From Diprion similis (Eukaryota; Arthropoda; Insecta; Hymenoptera; Diprionidae), in assembly GCF_021155765.1 (NCBI RefSeq), contig NC_060107.1, positions 16,354,501 through 16,418,500 on the forward strand: a stretch of DNA of 64,000 nt. Direction: 5' to 3'. Shown one piece after another: positions 11,589 to 24,419 of this stretch (position 1 is the stretch's first letter; each line of letters begins with the position of its first letter). A program made the translations under genes and the position numbers. The notes beneath the pieces are model-generated. The model was not told the DNA's origin. It made no database searches and was given only the letters and a program-made list of their open reading frames with translations.

Positions 11589-12439
11589 GTAAGTTATGCC
11601 GATTAAAAATTTCCATGCCCAGTTATGCGCGGATTGAGCTACTTTTATCGCGGGAAACAAAGGAAAACTATTCGTCCGCCGATTCGCTCTGGCGGAGGAA
11701 ATTTGACCGATTTTAACAACGGGTGGCCGGCCAATCATCATCTCGATCTGATATCGCGACAACAAAACGACGCCGACGCGGCAATTCGTTTTTCTATTTA
11801 CGAATCGCTCGTTTCTTCGATCTATTACAATTGACGCGATTTATTTGCGAAATGGCCGATCGTTTTGAACTCCTAGTTTGAAGATTTCTCAAACTGTAAT
11901 CTGTTTCAAGGATAACTGAGAAGCATGGACAAAGTTTTAAGGTCCTCAAGGCGATATAGTTTTCGAAATAATTGCATCACAAGGAATATTTTTGTTGGGA
12001 TGAAGACTGATTTTGGGTTAGTGAAACGCGAATGATAACCGATTTTTAGAAAACAATCACATTTCGTTCTCAACTTCGCGATTCTCCATTTTCAGGGAAA
12101 AAGGGATTTATCGTTATCATCCCGAAAATGAAAAGTTTAGTTTTCACTAGATCTCGACGTTTCAAGATCTAGAAAATCATCTCCGACCAATTTCTGATCT
12201 ACGTATATGTATGTTTATATATGTATGTGATCAATTTTTTTGTCCGACGATATCTTAAGAACGAGTGACTGGATTTCAATGATTTTGGTCTCAACCGACG
12301 TGGCTTTTCCAAACTTAGAACTGATTAGATTTTGGCTTAGATCGGTTGAGTAATTTTTCAATTATTTAAATAACAAAATTCCAAAAAGTCGAATAAAAAT
12401 GATACCTTGAGAATGGATGAACGGATTTGAATGAAAATT

Positions 12440-12740
12440 GGTAGCATGATGTTTTTTGGGTCACTAATCACGAATCTGAAGTCAGATTGTAAAATCCAAA
12501 ATGGCGAATCCAATATGGTGGAAAAAATCTAGAATTATTCAGATTTTAATGGAAATTAAGGGTCGGAGGTTTTTTGGGTCACGTACTACGAATCCAAGGT
12601 CAGAATTCCAAAATTTATGATGGTGGATCCATTAGAGTGGTTCAAAATAAAAAAAAATCGTAATATTTTCAGGTAATATGGCATCCAAGGGCTTTTAAAT
12701 CGTCAATTACAAATCTGAATTTATAATTCGAAATTCGAAT
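12440..12740 (+). repeat. Tandem repeat, about 117-bp period (family 2, + copies)
   Basis: Three successive units carry the order TTTTTTGGGTCAC, then ACGAATCTGAAGTCAG or a variant, then AAAATGGCG with GGATCCA or a variant. They begin near 12457, 12571 and 12690. A related single unit lies near 14730-14780, and reverse-complement units lie at 44490-44700. Confidence 0.55.
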
Positions 12741-13798
12741 TGGATATTAATATTTGTTTGTTCCGTGAACTTGGAACCTGCAATCAGAAAACGGGAAGTT
12801 TGAATACTGGCTCACGGTCAGCCTAAAGCCGCTTGTTATCTCTACGAATCGTTAATTTTTGTCGAATCGAAGATGGTTAAACAAGAAGTTGAAACGTTTT
12901 TTATACTATGATCGGTTTTAAAGTGAATGAAGAAGCTTTTGAGGAGAAATTTTTGACGTTGTCGAAGGGACACCAAATGGCAAGCTGAGTTCGACTCTGA
13001 ATTAAGCAATTTTCGAAAAATTCGTACATACAGCTGCATATTTTTTCGTATGGAAGCTGATTTTTTGTTCAATGAAACTTGTAGCTATTATGCCAACGGA
13101 AATAGAAAAGTTTACATTCCTTTGGCGAGTTACTCCAGAGATTGAAAAAACAAAACAAAACCGAAGCCAAAAAACGAAATGATTGCCATTTTGATGTTTG
13201 CGATGATGGGTAATGGTGATAAAAACCTTTGTTTTAAAAATCTATAGATCATGAATAACATGTGTGGCAAATTTTCAAGCGCATTACAAATCCAAAGCTC
13301 GAAAATCCTGACGTTCAGTATTTTTTAGAGAATCGCATAAATCATCTACCCATCAAATTCAAAGTCCCAAAATAATTCTCCGATACTAAACAAAAATCTG
13401 AAATCACCCTTCAAGAGTCCCCCAGGAGTAATACATTTTTTATAAATATAGGCTTACAATTTATTTAAAAATCAATAATTTGTCCGCAAATAAGAGACGA
13501 TCGAGATGTTTTTAAATATTTTTGAAAAACCACTGTAGCCATGATACAGAATGATGAAAATTTACAGATATGAAATATAAGTCGAATTATGGTTACAATG
13601 TTTATTCATGCCACACGTACTCTCTGTTTGTAAAAACAAGTGTAATCGAGTAGCGACAGTAATTAGACTCCAGTGACTTGAACTTTGCATGCATACGCTG
13701 CTAAAAACAGAGATCGTTGCCTCTCTATTTGAAATTCAATCCATGCTGACGGTGTTAATTTTATACTGAAGCAGCAGTTAGTTATTCGAACATTCTAA

Positions 13799-13834
<36 letters not shown>

Positions 13835-16130
13835 GTCTCTTTTAAAAATCAACGAGTAGTATATTTATGGACGAAAAATATGTCAAATGATAATTGCAGA
13901 AATAAAACTATTCAAACAGTTATGGAAAAGTGAAAAAGAAACTATTTTTATCTTATATAAGACCTGATCAAAAACTGCAGTACAATTGATCGAGACATTA
14001 ATAAACAGAAATTGATGAAAGTACCTGATCGGTTATGGAAAAGAAATTTCATTTTTTTTACCATTCTTTTACCGTAACATTCATCTGAAATTGTAAAAAT
14101 CTTGATAGAATAATTTTGTGATAAGAAATTACAAAATCATCTGCAAGATATTAAATATTTACCTGATTTATTTTATTTTTCTTCTACGAATTTTATTTCG
14201 TAATCTAAATCTGAATGTGAATATTTTCGGGTTGGTTGGAATATTAATTATTATGGATTTGAACTGATTAAAATTCCTTTTCTGTCGATGATTTAAAATA
14301 AAAGTTTTCTGTAATCAGCATTGAAAATGCTTGTTATCTTGAAAATTTATAAACCATTCTAAACTCCGATTACCTCATACTGTTTTGGAATTGTTTTCAA
14401 AATTCCAAAACCTTGTAAAATTTATTAGAGCTAGTTCATACGATTCGATAACATTTTTAAGGAATTTCACAAAAATTTCAAGATAAAAAAACATATTTTT
14501 CAAATGCTTACAAAACTTGTCTTAAAAAACCAAAGAAATTGTTTCGCAGTATAAAAATTGTGATGGAAGTTATTTAATTGTCACCGAATCTCTGTGGGCA
14601 AAAATGATTTCTACTTTGAAAATTTTCAAAATGATTTTACAAAAAACGATAAAAATTTTCTCCAAAATCAAATCTTGTTAAAGTTTTGTGAACTTTTTTC
14701 CTTACATACGATTCACTTGAAATTTTACATTCGTGGGTTTTTGGAGTCGCTGGTTACAAATCTGAACTTAAAATTTGAAAATTTTAAGAAGATTAGCAGA
14801 AAATCCTTTTTTTCGTGGAAAAGTACAAATTTCGACCATTTCTTTACACGTACTATGTTTGCAATAAATGAATGATTAAAATTTGTATTTTTTCTCAGAC
14901 TTAGAAATATTTCAGGGACCATGTGGAAGTAAAAAACTCGACACTTGTTACCAAGAAAGTATTTTAATGAATAGAAAGCTGCTTATCGTGAATTAAAGTC
15001 TTAACATTGAATTTACAAACAATCAGAGCTTACGAGACTTTTGACATAGTTTTATAATTTTTATAACACAATCTGACATTAATTTCGTTTAGGACGCGTT
15101 AAAAAAGTGAACAACAATTTTCATCATCAGAAATTGACTTGTGATTCTCGCGAATCAAGACGACGCGACGATATTAAATCCCATCTAAAAAACACGTGGT
15201 CACGGTTCTCTCCGATAACGACTCAACAACTTCCGGCTGTATATTCTCTGGGAGTGGCAGACGAAGTTAGAGAGCTGGAACAAACCAAAAACGGCTCTGA
15301 AACTCTTGTTGGGAGCAAATGACTCTGTAGCTCACGGTTAGATAAACAATCGACGCAATTATTATAATCACGATGGGGCAAGTCCGTCCAGCACTTAAGA
15401 TTCGCTCTATTTACCAAACACCATAAGTATCTCCTTAGACACTAGAAACTTGACTGATAAAATTAATAAATTGAAACTCTACCGTTCGTCCCAAAAACTT
15501 AGCGATTCACAGAATTTTTCGTTATTTTATCCTTTCCCCATTTTTAATTTCGAATTTTCACTGCATAAAATTTCACTAAAATTCTTCATTTGTATTTGTA
15601 TTTTTCATTCAAAGCATTCGTATAAATTTGCATTGTTTTTATTTCGTCTTGATTACAAAATGTAATCAAACCCGTATTATTCTTTGTACTATAATTGTAA
15701 AATACGAGAGGAATTTATATTTTCTGTACCTTCAATTATAAATTACAAATACAATTTGTATTTTCTTCCCATCTCATTCACGAGGAACATTCCTTAACAT
15801 TTACAATATTTGACTTATAATTAACTAATTACAATTTTCTAAACCACGGATTAATACGAGGCGTAGAAATCTTGTAAGTGTGTAAGATCGAAGTAAACTT
15901 TTTTATTTTTTCTAAGAAGTAAATATGCGGCATAAAAAATGTGAAACAAAATTCCACAGTTAAAGACAATTGTTTTTAGTTGTTTAGTTTTTTTTTCTTC
16001 GTTAAATGGCGCGTCGATGCAATAAATCGTTCAGATTCGTTGATCCTGTTTAATTTGCTGTCTAGTTTCGCAATAGTCTTGAACATTTTGAACCAAAAAC
16101 ATAAAAATATGTTGAATTCAATCCTTTATA
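12741..16130. other. Intergenic, no gene recognised
   Basis: AT-rich. It contains a CT microsatellite (13799-13838), one related unit of the 117-bp repeat near 14730 and one slightly GC-richer patch at 15140-15330 without splice support. Confidence 0.4.
13799..13838. repeat. CT microsatellite
   Basis: A near-perfect CT dinucleotide run of about 40 bases with two interruptions. Confidence 0.95.
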
Positions 16131-16497
16131 CCGTGCTGTGAGTATACAGGTGTAGCTAGAACTCCTACGACACGCCCCTTTCTTCGAGGTCGAAGGCTTT
16201 AAGTGAGACGAGTACCAACTGTCTAAAGAAATCCCTATATTGCTAGGGAATTATTTCTCTGGCGAACGCTACACTGCTTGGCAATGCCATAATGTGTAGT
16301 TTCGGTGTGAGTTACTTAAAGTCCCGCTCATTTTTTCCCCACGCAGATTCAACGTCACAACAATTAATCACCACCGATCTAGGGTATTTTATCGTCGTTG
16401 GTACACGTCTTACTTAAGTCCAGACCGGCGCGAGAGAGAAGCTTTTTTGGAGACAAAAGCTGCACTCCTAGGCACACCATGTATACTCACACCACGC
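16131..16497 (-). mobile_element. MITE-like TIR element, family 1, copy 2 (inverted)
   Basis: This is the reverse complement of the element at 2823-3190 and is alignable throughout. Shared words include TCCCTATATTGCTAGGGAAT, AATGCCATAATGTGTAGTTT and GATTCAACGTCACAACAATT. The ends read CCGTGCTGTGAGTATAC and, reversed, CGTGGTGTGAGTATAC. The flanks are AT-rich (TTATA and GATATA), so the target duplication is unclear. Confidence 0.75.
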
Positions 16498-17637
16498 GAT
16501 ATACGAGGCTTGTCGTTCTTACCAGGCGCATATAAGGACCAACTCACATGATTCTGCAGCCCATGCGGAGAGCCTAACCGGTTTTCAATTCTCGTGTCGA
16601 ATAATTCTTCAGGCGTAACGGAAGGAGGACTATTCGAGAAGACTCGAAGCTTCTTCATTTTTTGCTTCTTCTGCTTCGCGGAAGGTTTCGGATAAAAATA
16701 TTCACTCTAAACAGTCGAGAAGAGACCGAGGATAATTGGTGAAATCCGGAACCAGCTCTAACCGATCGCTCTGACCGATCTGTCGTCCACAAATTCGAGA
16801 CCCAACGAAATTTTCAGATCCTTGATTATTTTGAAACTCATTCCATTGATCGGACAAGCGAATAATTTTCCGGATTGTAGTTAGTACCTACCAATCTCTG
16901 AAAAATGACAATTACAAGGCTATGTGTGAAATCGAGGGATCGTATAAATTACGAGGAAATGAGAAGCTTTATGCAAAAAAATTTCCGTAAGCTTAATATT
17001 GTAATTAATTTCGTGGAAGCTACACCAGGAATCTTTCGCTTCTCACACAACTGAAATCTTAATTAGAAGTTGGCTTGCCAGAACAAACTCAATTTTGTAC
17101 TAATAAACCTTGGAAGAAATACCAATTTTCGTAATGCGAAATTGTTGTGAAAAGTACTGTAATATTAAAAAACTCATAATTGAATAAATTGAAATTACAT
17201 TTCTGTTTCGTAATTAGGGCGTAATAAAATGCAAATTACATTAGTGTTTTGTCATTAACTTTAGTTCAATTTCTACTCTTGTAAGTCACTGATATTTCAA
17301 TTCGAATCAACCACACTTTACCCGATCCAAATACAATCTTACTATATATTTAATCACAGCATTAACGCTCAAATTTCTTCATAATTCGCATTTTATATTG
17401 TATTATATTTATGTCGCAAATTATATTTCGAATTTGTAAAATGTAGGTATTTGACTTATTACAATTTCACCCTGCATCATTACTGGGTTCCGATAATTAA
17501 TAGAATTTAAAATTCAATCCGTGGCATCAAACATGTTTATTATATTCCGAGATTCATTAAAAAATTTCAAACAATTAATCATCTCCCTCAACCATTATTC
17601 ATTTATTCATTCATCAATTATTCCATCCCTGCAACTC
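16498..17637. other. Intergenic, no gene recognised
   Basis: A GC-moderate patch at 16500-16860 is followed by AT-rich sequence. No supported gene or repeat was found. Confidence 0.35.
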
Positions 17638-17930
17638 GTTAGCTGTGGGCTCCTAGGGACATTTTCTGCCTGCCGCGATTGGTATTGATTCGACTGCTCA
17701 ATCAGGCGATAACTGTCGATCAGAAAATGTCCCTAGGAGCCCACCGTTAGTTTTGGGTCCTAGAGAAATTTTCTAATCGTTGCGATTGGTGTTGCGTCGG
17801 CTGCTCAATCAGGTGATAACTGTCGGTCAGCAATTGTCTCTAGGTGTCCACCGTTAGCTGTAGGCTCCTAGAGACATTTTCCAACTGTTGCGATTAATGA
17901 GGCGGTACCTGTCGGCCAATAAAATTCTAA
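17638..17930. repeat. Tandem array of a 107-108-bp inverted-repeat unit (three units)
   Basis: Units begin with GTTAGCTGTGGGCTCCTAG or a variant at 17638, 17746 and 17853. In unit 1 the 24 bases at 17645-17668 are perfectly complementary to 17721-17744, so each unit is a small palindromic element. Unit 2 is diverged and unit 3 is truncated. The middle reads GCTCAATCAGG(C/T)GATAACTG in units 1 and 2. Confidence 0.85.
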
Positions 17931-18129
17931 CGACTTGACGCACGCGTATAAGATGTGCACTTTCCTCATGGACACACGGTATATCTGCACTGTCTTCGAT
18001 CGGTAAAAACAACTGCTTAATTTTCGTTCGTTTAAAGCTTAGATTTGAAGCGAGCAAAATTATAAACAAACCGTTTTCCTGCCTGCGGACAGTAAATTGA
18101 ACTGCGTCAGAGGCGAGCACGCAAAACAA

Positions 18130-18400
18130 GAGGGGCCGCTGGGCATCGGGATAACAAAAGGAGGAAACGTGCCTCTCGGGGTGTTACGGGCTCCTCGTTG
18201 CGAAGCGGACGTAATTATAAAGCGTAAATGATTCGATGGGCACGTGGCCGTGTGACCGTCGAGGACAATACATCGTCTCAATTCCCAGTTCCCACCCTCG
18301 TTCGTTATTTAGCGAGAAAGAATAATCGCTCTCTCAACTCGCCCGACAATAATTAGCATTTAATTATCGCGCCACAACTTCAGAGCTTGCAAATTTGCCC
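18130..18400. promoter_or_regulatory. GC-richer non-coding segment with homeodomain-like sites
   Basis: A roughly 270-base island stands out from AT-rich flanks. It contains GTAATTATAAAG, ATAATTAGCATTTAATTATC and the CACGTG E-box at 18240-18245. No open frame shows codon-like structure or splice sites. A cis-regulatory element is a reasonable guess only. Confidence 0.25.
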
Positions 18401-21400
18401 CGCAAGTGAAAATTGTCCAATTTACCCAACATGGCGATCAAACAAGGCGGGAAAACGAACGTTCCGTCAATATTTCAAGTAATTTGTTAATCCGTTTCAC
18501 TCTTACGGAGTTTGTATCACCTACGATTAAAGAAATCCATAAAGTTTGCGCATCGTTCTGGAAATTCAAGTATTTCATGATTCTCAATTCTGTTTATCGA
18601 CGTCGATACAATACGATAACATCGGACAACAAGAATTTTCAGTCTGGATGCTAGACGTCAAAATTTTGATATCTTCCACATAACTAATGGAAGAAAAAAT
18701 ATACTTTTACTCCATAAAATTTGTTTTTGTCGAAACTGGAACGATATTACAGATTTTAAGAAAAATTGCCTATTTTCTTAAACTGCATTCATCATAAATA
18801 ACAATTAAACAGACTCGGTTTCGCATTTAAATCACTTTTATTAAAGAACAATGTTGTTCCAGTTTTTTCCAGAAACCATTGATTTGCTTCAATTTTGAAA
18901 TATCAGTCTCCTGTTGAATATCACTTAACTTATAATAATCACGTCATCACAAATCCTAGGCAAAAAATCTTTGAGCCACTTGTGCCAGCGAAATTATTAA
19001 ATCATTATTACTTCCTCCAAGATTACAAAAACAAACTTTAAGGGGTAAGGCGAGGGGGGGGGGGGGGTCGAGTATATATATTTTTCCATTGTTTGGATGC
19101 GTGACAAATGAACATTTTTTTTTAGTACTTTGCTCTGAGCAAAAAATTTTACAAAATTTATCAAGAAAAATTAGTTTGTCACTGAATCACGCAACGTTCC
19201 AAATTCACTTTTATAACATACAATGGGTTCTGCATTCAAAATGAAAAATCAAGGTTTCATATACCAATTGTCATTCAAGCAAATTCTTTGATTTCCAATT
19301 GGACATTATTATTCTTGTTATCATTAATATTGTTACCATCGTCGTCATCACTACCATCATTATCATTGTCATCATGACCAGCACCACGATCATCATATAT
19401 TATTATACCGTTATAATCATCATCATCATTATATTATCATTGTCGTCATTATCGTAATTACACATAAAAAAAAAGTTTCATTCTCTGATTGTACTTCTTT
19501 TATTTTGTTTTTTCGATATACAAAACCATAAACTAATATTCTCCTCTGGTTTGTTTAAGACACACGGTGTAACATATTTTTCTTCTTCTTCTTCTTCTTC
19601 TTCTTTCCGCACACAGTACGTATGCGTAAATTTCTTTCGCAATGCAACCGATCAGCAACGTCCTCCTTTCTCTCGTTTATAAACTCGGAATCGTAGGCAT
19701 CGTTATCGTATTATTATCGTTATGTTAAGCTACAGTATGCATACCGAGTTCGTCGGACTATGCTATTGGAATATATTGTTATTCAATATATTATATAAAC
19801 ATGCAATATCGAATATCCTGCGTAGTATAATATAAAGAATAATTATACATATAAAGTATTATTCTGTCTGTGCGCATGAAATATACTATATGAACAATTC
19901 TCGGTCGCGTCGAATATCTTCTGAATTCTGACTCTCGGATTTGATTGAAAAATTTATTTTGACATACTTTTTTTTAACGTATGACTGATTGGAAAACATT
20001 TTTTTTGGTTATTTATGTTTTTTTTTCTACAATCACTGACTTTGAGTAACCAGTCGTTAAAGGTTTCGTAGAGTTACGAATTGCCAATTTATGACATTTT
20101 GTTTCTCGAAAATAACTTGCCCTCGGCGGATTTTTTCTTCGAATTTAATGCAGACGATTATAATTAGAACCATCAAAAATGGATTTAACTGTCATATTTA
20201 AATTATGAATAACTCAAGAAAAATTTCATCCCACATTTTATCGAAGGGTGAGAATTTGCTTTTTCTTGTTCTTATTATTATTATTATCATTATTATTATT
20301 ATTATTATTTTCTTGAAAGAAAACACAAAACATTTTGTACTCGGGTTATTTTTTCTTAGAGCAAATCATCTTTGAGAAATAAGTATTATAGACAAGTATA
20401 ATATAATTCTTCGAAATTTTTCGTTACGATTGGTTAATTAATTCTCAAGCCCAAAAAAACAAAGCTTTCAAATAGTTTTACGGTTAAAAATGTGCCGAAA
20501 AAATGTTCGAATCTGATTCAGAACGCTTCTGAGTTGAGTGAAAACCACCTAAATACACGAGCTGACATTACCGATGTCATTGATTCGAAAACATAAGATG
20601 TTCTGAAAATAAAGATATTCAATTGACGTTAATGCCTGATTATTAAACAAACAATTATTAAAAAGCTGAATGAACATGACTGGCTGTGTAAAGAATGAAT
20701 ATTTGAACAAATAAGCCTTAGTAAAAAAAAAATCGTTATTACGGAGACACATCGTTGCACTAAGTGTTGGAAGAGTTGAAATTTAGTATATATAGTGATA
20801 ATATAATATAATAATTATTCATTGCTATTGGAAGTAAAATAGTTCAACAGTAAATCCAGCCAATTGAGACTATACTAATCGCAAATTGTTAAATCATAAT
20901 AAATACGTCTTAACTTCCATAACACGATATGACGGTTATTTTACGCTACTTGTTTATATTATATATACATACATTAATTACAAGAACGCACTAAACACAA
21001 GGTGAACAACTTTCGTAGTTCATATTTTTATTGACTTGCATTGATTTTACATTGTTAGAGTAAAATAAAACAATTAAATGATTTTTTACATCAAATTTGG
21101 TGTAAATATATTGAACGTATTTCGCAAAATACATTATTGATGTATAATTAACGATTTTTCCCTCCTCAATTAGTGAAACCGTAATATTTACAGCTATCTA
21201 TTATGGTTTAGCATGCACATGCTTCTGCGGTGATCAGCGAGTTACAATTTTGCAATCAGTACTGCCGCTATAATACAACAGAATGACGACATATCCTCAG
21301 TTGACCTCAAATGTTATAATCGTTACATTATACATGTATGTATGTTCATGTAATATAAGATATTTTTGGCGTAGGTGTTGAACTTTCAAGACAGATAGAT

Positions 21401-21900
21401 ACACGAAGGTACATAAAGTCCCACAGAGGTGGTTAATTTGCGTAATAGAATAAAATAAAGAGGTTCTGCATTTCAATATTACGTATGCAAGTAGGTTCAC
21501 AAAAGGTATGCAATGTTTTATTCGAAACGCCTGAAGATGATTTCAAAGTCGCGTTCTACACCTCGAAAACGCGGCGAGCCAAAACTCCCATGTCGCTCAA
21601 GTGATCAGAATGAAACTTCGGCAAATGATGCCTTACTTTGGCAAAAAGTAGAGCGACGTTTTACTTTTTAAAAATTTTGAAAAAAATTTTCATCGATAGG
21701 TTATGACTCACTGAAATTGGGAAAATTTTCACAGTTGCATCAAAAGGATGGAACTATCCGGTTGGATGCCACTCGACGTTAATGAAACACAAACTTTGAG
21801 CCCAATCCCATAGGATTTGATGGTAAAATGACGGAATGACAGCTGATCTGGTATTCGATTACGAAGAACACCGACACCTCATTTTGGCAGCAAAAGAACT
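18401..21900. other. Intergenic, repeats and simple sequence
   Basis: It holds a G14 run (19054-19067), a degenerate CAT/ATT trinucleotide block (about 19305-19450), a TTC microsatellite (19579-19605) and an ATT block (20269-20312). No gene was recognised. Confidence 0.45.
19305..19450. repeat. Degenerate CAT/ATT trinucleotide block
   Basis: Repeated CATCAT, ATTATC and TCATCA words occur with drift; a TTC run (19579-19605) and an ATT block (20269-20312) follow separately. Confidence 0.75.
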
Positions 21901-21904
21901 TCTA

Positions 21905-22180
21905 AAAATGGTCAATTTCGACGTTGATATCTCCAAATATCGAAGTCCACGTATCCTAAACGTGAAAAAGCCAAAATCTATACACGATTCTAAACAAAAC
22001 TACTCCGATAGATTTTCATTTCTTTATGTTTGCATCAAATGAAAATGTATTGCAGTATTTTTGTTCAAAACCGCGTATATAAAATGGTGGGGCTTTTGAG
22101 GCATTTTTCACGTTCGCGATACGTGGACTTTGATATTTGAAGATACGTACATACGTCAACATCGAGATAGACCAGGACAT
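21905..22180. mobile_element. Hairpin element (full-length imperfect palindrome), family 3
   Basis: The left arm word GACGTTGATATCTCCAAATA (from 21920), followed by TCGAAGTCCACGTATC, is matched in reverse complement by the right arm, which ends near 22165 (CGTATCTTCAAATATC then AAAGTCCACGTATC). The centre is also palindromic: TTTTCATTTC at 22014 pairs with CAAATGAAAATG at 22035. The whole 270 bases could fold into one hairpin. The central portion recurs at 60805-60875, so it is a dispersed family. Confidence 0.7.
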
Positions 22181-22400
22181 CCCCTCAAGATGGCTCTTTA
22201 CCAAAAAACCAACAGTCAAAGAGCTTTCAGACCTTCGAATCATTTCGGACTCTTCCCAAAAACGAACTAAATTATATCAGAGATTACAATAATTCTGAAT
22301 AATGTGAAAAGACACTGGGTCAACGGATATTTTGAAAGCATTTTCGATTCTTAATGGAGAAGTTGAGGTTATGTTACGAAAGTGTGTTTCAACTATCATC

Positions 22401-22615
22401 AGGCTGAAGTTAGTAACATTAACGTATCGAAAACTCAGACCAATAAATCATCATTATTATGTAATTAAAGACAACGACTTTCATACAGATAAATTAAAAA
22501 AATTAAAGTATATTTTGCTAACCATGGTTTACTAAATCTCGGACGTTCCTAAACATGCGAAGTAGCGATTTTTCTTAAACATGCATCGTTACAGTAACGT
22601 TACTAACTTCACCCT
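22401..22615. mobile_element. MITE, GAAGTTAGTAAC family, copy 1
   Basis: The left end AGGCTGAAGTTAGTAACATT pairs with the right end; reversed, the latter reads AGGGTGAAGTTAGTAACGTT. The 215-bp element has no coding capacity. Related copies lie at 23994-24165 and 58100-58332. Confidence 0.75.
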
Positions 22616-22839
22616 CATGTAATTATTACAAACTTCAGAAGAACTGCATCATTCTATACCATCAAATGGTCTTCGAACGGGTTCGTAAAATCGATAAGTA
22701 ATATATATGTTTTGATCGTATTAAAAAATTTCGCAAAAAGAGCACGATCTTCGACTACCATAAAAAGCTTCATTGTCAGTGTGTTTTGCGCCATAGTATA
22801 CTTATTTAGCAAATCATCGGTTTCGTGTCTTTAATTATC

Positions 22840-23065
22840 TCGCAAAGAAGTGCTCTGCAATTCCGAGGGGGAATGCGTGAATGAAAAAGAGCATCGTAGT
22901 CACCGTCAATCGGCGACTGAATGCCGCATGTTGGGTGCTCGAGGCCAGGAGGCGTCGATGATTCGTAGTTCGACCCATCCACCCACCGGATTTCTAAATC
23001 CAGTCCTCTCAAGAGCACGCGTTGCATGGACACGCGATCAACTGGGTATGTATATTGCTACATAG
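22840..23065. other. GC-rich segment of unknown nature
   Basis: This 225-base island is open on both strands and much GC-richer than its flanks. Neither strand gives a recognisable protein or clear splice sites. It could be an exon, a promoter or foreign-element debris. Confidence 0.2.
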
Positions 23066-23993
23066 CCGTACGGTAACTGCGAGAGATCAATACAAGAGTA
23101 GACGCAAAATTGGCCAAGAATCGCGATATAAGATGTGCGAAATCGCGTTTGTAGCATACAATGTGGTGCTTCGTTTGGTAGTAACGTTTATTTTTCGCTC
23201 CGACTTGAAAATAGTTTTTTCATTTAAATGAACGGGAGAAACGTCTTGTTTTCGAATTGTTACCACTCACCATCAGCCGCATTCAACGATAGTGACTTGA
23301 TCCTGCAGGAAGCATTTTTTATAAAATCAAATTCTCTGGCAAAGTATTATTTGAATTTTTGCTCTCAAGTCAATCGTTTGCTTGCGGATGAATTTTTGCA
23401 CATAATTGATTTTCAAACCTCATAACTTGTGAACCGGTGAAGATATAGAAATCGTTTTCTGTCTGAAAATATATTACTCAAATTTGTGCCGTAAAATAAG
23501 CATAAAAATACTTCACCTACTTGAGAGGGTTAATGATCGATTTTAAAATAAAACTGACTTTCGGATTTTATATCTCTTGAATCGCTTGCAGAATTACGGA
23601 TTTCGCTCGCTGGACACTTTTGTAGAAAACTTATTTCTGTAAGCAAAGTGTATCCAAAATCAAGTCCGCATCATCAAATGCTGTTGAGTCGAACCAATAG
23701 AAAAAAAAAACTCATAATAATTTTCCCATGTCATATTTATGGGAAATTCACAAACTCCATGAGCGAAATTCGAAAATTGCATTCAAGATGGGAGACATCC
23801 TTTGGTGAGAACATCATTTCAAGTCTCTATTATAACCCAGCTTTTCGGGAGGAGCGAAAAAAAATTCCGCCTCCAATCAAAACACTTCATTTTTGTATAC
23901 GCTCCGCTCGCAAAACGCAACAAGACATCTTAACTCTGGAAATAAGACGTAAAAAATCGTGACAGTGTAATAAAAAACGATCAAATCGAACGC

Positions 23994-24165
23994 GATTGAA
24001 GTTAGTAACGTGAACGTAGGTAAGGAAGTATTGAAGAAAAATTATAAAATTAAAATCCGACAATGACTTTCAAGATGTCGGTTTATTGAATTTCAGACTC
24101 TCCTAATAACGCAGTCGATTTTTCCTGAAAAAAATCGTTAAACTATTGTAACCGCAGCTTCAATT
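23994..24165. mobile_element. MITE, GAAGTTAGTAAC family, copy 2 (diverged)
   Basis: It begins GATTGAAGTTAGTAACGTGA; the right end reversed reads GAATTGAAGCTGCGGTTAC. The interior shares ACAATGACTTTCA-like words with copy 1. Confidence 0.5.
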
Positions 24166-24419
24166 CTCGTGAAATCGAAGTGTTCGCGATTGAAAAAATG
24201 TAAAAAAAAAATGCTCGAGATCGATGAATCCAGTAAATTTTACCCACGATTTCGAGTTTCAAAGTCCGAGCGAAGGGATAACCGGCTGATGAACATGTTT
24301 AGCGGAAACAAAAGCTTATCGACAATAGCGTAAAAGAGACGAAAGGGTCTCTAGTAATTGTCCAAAGGCACCGAATGTTCCTAGATATACCGAAAACGAA
24401 TAGTAGGAATTACTAATGC

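Noticed and set aside
22806..23065. Open frames on both strands in a GC-rich patch
   Set aside because: Neither strand gives a known protein or convincing splice sites; kept only as an unexplained segment.
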